Shown: positions 41,756-44,834 of the stretch, piece after piece
Layout of the letters: each line of letters starts with the position of its first letter
Numbering within the stretch: the first letter of the stretch is position 1
Source: Proteobacteria bacterium UBA5122
Lineage (GTDB): Bacteria > Pseudomonadota > Gammaproteobacteria > Tenderiales > Tenderiaceae
Direction of reading: 5' to 3'
Assembly (NCBI GenBank): GCA_002415485.1
Contig: DHYU01000085.1
Coordinates: 7,594 to 52,427, forward strand
Length of the DNA stretch: 44,834 nt
Notes under the pieces: generated by a model
Told to the model about the DNA's origin: nothing
Seen by the model: only the letters and a program-made list of their open reading frames with translations
Database searches by the model: none
Translations under genes and position numbers: made by a program

Positions 41756-43513
41756 ATGGCCGGCCGCATCCCACAAGACTTCATCGACAATGTCCTCAGT
41801 CGCATCGACATCGTCGACATCATCGACAGCCGCGTGCCATTACGCAAGGCCGGGCGCGACTTCCAGGCCTGCTGCCCGTTTCATAACGAAAAATCACCGT
41901 CTTTCACCGTCAGCCAAACCAAACAGTTCTACCACTGCTTCGGCTGCGGCGCCCATGGCACCGCCATCAGCTTCCTGATGGAATTCGACCGCATGGAATT
42001 CCGCGACGCCATCGAGGAGCTCGCCAAACAGGCCGGACTGGAGCTGCCCAAGACCGACGATAACGCACCACAACAAAAGACCGACAACAGCCTCTACGAC
42101 CTGATGCAACAGGCCGCCCAGTTTTATCGCCAGCAACTGCGCCTACACCCACAGGCCATCGACTACCTCAAACAACGCGGCCTCAGCGGTGAAATCGCCG
42201 CCGACTTCGGCATTGGCTTCGCCCCCCCGGGCTGGGACAGCCTCGGCCAGGCCTTGGCACAAAACAACTCGCGCAAGACCGAACAACTGGTCACCAACGG
42301 CATGCTGATCCGTAACGACCAGGGCCGCTGCTACGACCGCTTTCGCAACCGCATCATGTTCCCGATCCGCGATCGCCGCGGCCGCGTCATCGCCTTCGGC
42401 GGCCGCGTCATCGACCCCGAGGACAAACCCAAGTATCTCAACTCGCCCGAATCACCACTGTTTCACAAAGGGCGAGAACTCTACGGCCTGTTCGAGGCCC
42501 GCCAGGCCGCACGCCACATCGAGCGCCTGCTCGTCGTCGAAGGCTACATGGACGTCGTCGCACTGGCACAGCATGGCATCCGCAATGCCGTCGCCACCCT
42601 CGGCACCGCCCTCACCTCCGACCACCTGCAGCCACTCTTCCGCACCACACAAGAGGTCGTCTTCTGCTTTGACGGCGACCGCGCCGGCCGCGACGCCGCC
42701 TGGAAGGCACTCGACATCGTCCTGCCCGAGATCCAGGACGGCCGCCAGGCGCGCTTCATGTTCCTGCCCGACGGCGAAGACCCCGACACCCTGGTACGCA
42801 AGATCGGCCACGAGGCCTTTGACCAACTCGTGCGCCAGGCCAAACCGCTGTCCAGCTTCCTGCTCGAAGGCCTATCACAACAGGTCGACATGAGCAGCAT
42901 CGACGGCCGCAGCCGTCTCGGCGAACTGGCGCGCACCAAACTCAGCCGCGTGCAAAACCAAATCTATCGCCACATGCTGATTGGCGAACTGGCCAACCAC
43001 ATCCGCATCGACCGCAACGACCTGATGACACTGCTCGGCGAAAAATCCACCACCCAGGCCACGCTCAGCCCCAGCCCCGGCAAACGCGAACCGCGCAAAC
43101 TGTCTCTGGTGCGCACCGCGATCACCCTACTCCTCAATCAACCCCAGCTCGCCCAAACCGCCGGCGACCCACAGCGCCTGCGCCAGATCGCGGAACCGGG
43201 CATCAACATCCTGGTCGAACTGCTTGAAATATTGCAGCAGCAGCCCAATCTCAGTTGCGGCGCCATCCTCGAAAAATGGCGGCAACGCCCGGAGGGCGCA
43301 CACCTGGGCAAATTGGCACGCACCCCTTGCCACATCCCGGCAGATGGCCTCGGCCAGGAGTTCAGCGACACCCTACGCAGCCTCGAAAAACTGCGCCTGG
43401 AGCAGGAGTACAGCGAACTACTACGCAAGAGCCAAGCCGGCGGTGGCCTGGACGACCACGAAAAAACTCGACTGCGCGCATTATTGGCCGAAAAAGGCAG
43501 ACTGGGCCGTTAA
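41756..43513 (+). CDS. dnaG: DNA primase DnaG
   Basis: 585-residue replicative primase that makes RNA primers at the fork. Zinc ligands Cys40, His43, Cys61 and Cys64 (ACCPFHNEKSPSF, YHCFGCGAHG) are at the same positions as in E. coli. The RNA polymerase domain has RFRNRIMFPIRDRRGRVIAFGGRVI, the TOPRIM Glu in LLVVEGYMDVVAL and FDGDRAGRDAAWKAL. The C-terminal helicase-binding domain is present. ATG 41756 gives MAGRIPQDFI, as in the family; GTG 41747 is an upstream alternative. Length fits E. coli (581). Confidence 0.97.
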   Translation: MAGRIPQDFIDNVLSRIDIVDIIDSRVPLRKAGRDFQACCPFHNEKSPSFTVSQTKQFYHCFGCGAHGTAISFLMEFDRMEFRDAIEELAKQAGLELPKTDDNAPQQKTDNSLYDLMQQAAQFYRQQLRLHPQAIDYLKQRGLSGEIAADFGIGFAPPGWDSLGQALAQNNSRKTEQLVTNGMLIRNDQGRCYDRFRNRIMFPIRDRRGRVIAFGGRVIDPEDKPKYLNSPESPLFHKGRELYGLFEARQAARHIERLLVVEGYMDVVALAQHGIRNAVATLGTALTSDHLQPLFRTTQEVVFCFDGDRAGRDAAWKALDIVLPEIQDGRQARFMFLPDGEDPDTLVRKIGHEAFDQLVRQAKPLSSFLLEGLSQQVDMSSIDGRSRLGELARTKLSRVQNQIYRHMLIGELANHIRIDRNDLMTLLGEKSTTQATLSPSPGKREPRKLSLVRTAITLLLNQPQLAQTAGDPQRLRQIAEPGINILVELLEILQQQPNLSCGAILEKWRQRPEGAHLGKLARTPCHIPADGLGQEFSDTLRSLEKLRLEQEYSELLRKSQAGGGLDDHEKTRLRALLAEKGRLGR

Positions 43514-43572
43514 AACACCACCGCCCAACCAGTACTGGAGCAACGAACGGCGACAACAGATGCATTTAAGTG

Positions 43573-43581
43573 TGGTACAAT
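43573..43581 (+). promoter_or_regulatory. Candidate extended -10 promoter before rpoD
   Basis: TGG-TACAAT forms an extended -10 element (TGn directly before a TATAAT-like hexamer) in the dnaG-rpoD gap; no good -35 is seen. It may give rpoD transcription independent of rpsU, as occurs in other species. Confidence 0.4.
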
Positions 43582-43658
43582 GGCGGGCTAACTTTTTGCC
43601 GGCCCGTCCGTTGTTTGTGACTGAAAGGTCAAACCAAATAGCCAAGACTTAGGATTAT

Positions 43659-44834
43659 ATGAACCGCGAACAGCAAGAATCTCAGATCAAACTTTTGATC
43701 GCCCGAGGTAAAGAGCAGGGTTACCTCACCTACCGTGAAGTAAACGACCACTTGCCTGATGAAATCGTCGATCCGGAACAGATCGAAGACATCGTCAACA
43801 TGATCAATGACATGGGCATCCCCGTGCATGAGATCGCGCCCGATGCCGACTCACTCATCCTGTCTGACAACGCCGTCACGGACGAAGATGCCGCCGAAGA
43901 GGCCGCCGCCACACTGGCCACCGTCGACAGCGAATTTGGTCGCACCACCGACCCCGTGCGTATGTACATGCGCGAAATGGGCACCGTCGAGCTACTGACC
44001 CGCGAAGGCGAAATCAAGATCGCCAAACGCATCGAAGATGGCCTCAACCAGGTCAACAACGCCCTCGGCCACTACACCGACAGCATCACCACACTGCTCA
44101 CCGAATATGACAAAGTCGGCAGCGGCGAGACACGTCTGGCCGATATCGTGCGCGGCTTCGTTGACCCCAACGAGAGCGACGACCTGCCGATCCCCAGCGC
44201 GCCTCAGGCGTCTGCACCCGCCAAAGACGTCGATGATGACGATGATGACTCCGGCGACGACAACAGCGCCGGCGACAATGGCCCAGACCCGGTCGAAACC
44301 GCCGAGCGCATGAAGAAACTGGCTGCGCTCTACAAAAAGCACAACACCACCCTGGAAAAAGAGGGCTACCACAGCCAGCGCTGCGCCGAACTGCGCGAAG
44401 AAATGGCCACCGCCTTCTGCGAATTCAAACTGGCGCCACAGTTCAACGACCAACTCGTACGCAACCTGCGCGACGTGATCAACGAGATCCGCAGCCACGA
44501 GCGCGTGATCATGGACATCTGCGTCAACGAAGCACACATGCCACGCAAAGAGTTCATCACCTCATTCCCAGACAACGAAACCAACCTGGAATGGTTTGAA
44601 AAGCAACTCAAATGCAAAGAGTCTTACGCCAAGATCCTGCAAGAGCACAAAGACGAAATCCGCCGCGCGCAAGAAGCCTTGGTCGACCTGCAAGACCACA
44701 CCGGCCTCTCGATCTCGTCCATCAAAGACATCAACCGCAAGATCTCCATCGGCGAAGCCAAGGCACGTCGCGCCAAGAAAGAAATGGTTGAGGCCAACCT
44801 GCGTCTGGTTATCTCGATCGCCAAGAAATACACC
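43659..44834 (+). CDS. rpoD: RNA polymerase sigma factor RpoD (sigma70), 5' part
   Basis: First 392 residues of the main sigma factor; the frame is open at the right edge. Region 1.1 (ESQIKLLIARGKEQGYLTYREVNDHLP) and region 1.2 (GRTTDPVRMYMREMGTVELLTREGEI) are clear, followed by the non-conserved region with a stretch of Asp (DVDDDDDDSGDD), which is normal for gammaproteobacterial sigma70, and the beginning of region 2 (AKKEMVEANLRLVISIAKKYT). It follows dnaG after 145 nt. Ribosome site AGGA 5 nt before ATG. Confidence 0.97.
   Translation, partial: MNREQQESQIKLLIARGKEQGYLTYREVNDHLPDEIVDPEQIEDIVNMINDMGIPVHEIAPDADSLILSDNAVTDEDAAEEAAATLATVDSEFGRTTDPVRMYMREMGTVELLTREGEIKIAKRIEDGLNQVNNALGHYTDSITTLLTEYDKVGSGETRLADIVRGFVDPNESDDLPIPSAPQASAPAKDVDDDDDDSGDDNSAGDNGPDPVETAERMKKLAALYKKHNTTLEKEGYHSQRCAELREEMATAFCEFKLAPQFNDQLVRNLRDVINEIRSHERVIMDICVNEAHMPRKEFITSFPDNETNLEWFEKQLKCKESYAKILQEHKDEIRRAQEALVDLQDHTGLSISSIKDINRKISIGEAKARRAKKEMVEANLRLVISIAKKYT

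Noticed and set aside
44234..44272. Poly-Asp stretch in RpoD as an unusual insertion
   Set aside because: Sigma70 of gammaproteobacteria normally carries an acidic, variable segment between regions 1.2 and 2, so it is expected.

Overview
The window comes from a gammaproteobacterial chromosome. The evidence is the rpsU-(yqeY)-dnaG-rpoD block, typA, tsaD and dusC close to their enterobacterial forms, an aryl-polyene-type cluster, LolA-like and RND envelope genes, and high GC in most genes. No rRNA, tRNA, insertion sequence or CRISPR array was recognised. Two stretches are visibly AT-richer than the rest, about 17.7-18.9 kb and 25.6-35.6 kb, and may be acquired.

Layout. 1-7210 (+): the 3' end of an aryl polyene (APE/xanthomonadin-like) cluster: acyltransferase (cut by the window edge), LolA-like carrier, MMPL exporter, ketosynthase, chain-length-factor-like ketosynthase, hotdog dehydratase, FabG-like reductase and GT2 glycosyltransferase, mostly with overlapping starts and stops. 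7207-13435: mixed small genes: a hydrolase with a beta-helix tail, a lipoprotein, a YceK-like protein, a malate:quinone-oxidoreductase-like protein coupled to a CoA-binding protein, small membrane proteins, and a secreted choice-of-anchor-L protein preceded by a c-di-GMP-I (GEMM) riboswitch and a Crp-type site. 13644-17659: FSH1-like hydrolase, dusC, a periplasmic protein, a PQQ-type sugar dehydrogenase and a deoxyinosine-type DNA glycosylase. 17913-18863: a MrcB-N/HNH nuclease in AT-rich DNA. 19054-25522: TfoX-C protein, dtd, typA, tsaD, and an ABC exporter whose ATPase has a long tryptophan-rich tail.

25573-35570 (all -): the most distinctive region. It reads, in transcription order, secreted protein, LolA-like protein, ribbon-helix-helix/zinc protein, DUF1302-type outer-membrane barrel, MMPL/RND transporter, second barrel protein and TPR-plus-barrel protein. 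The last five are tightly packed or overlapping. It looks like a complete inner-membrane-to-surface export machine of unknown substrate.

35810-40855: molybdenum cofactor locus (moaA; moaC-moaD-moaE-histidine phosphatase; divergently a Kelch protein overlapping moeB). 40865-44834 (+): rpsU, yqeY-like, dnaG and rpoD (cut by the right edge).

The strongest leads for new biology are the 25.6-35.6 kb export locus with its zinc/RHH protein, the tryptophan-rich tail of the ABC ATPase, and the stacked Crp site plus c-di-GMP riboswitch controlling one secreted adhesin-like protein. All functional statements are from reading the sequence; no database search was possible.
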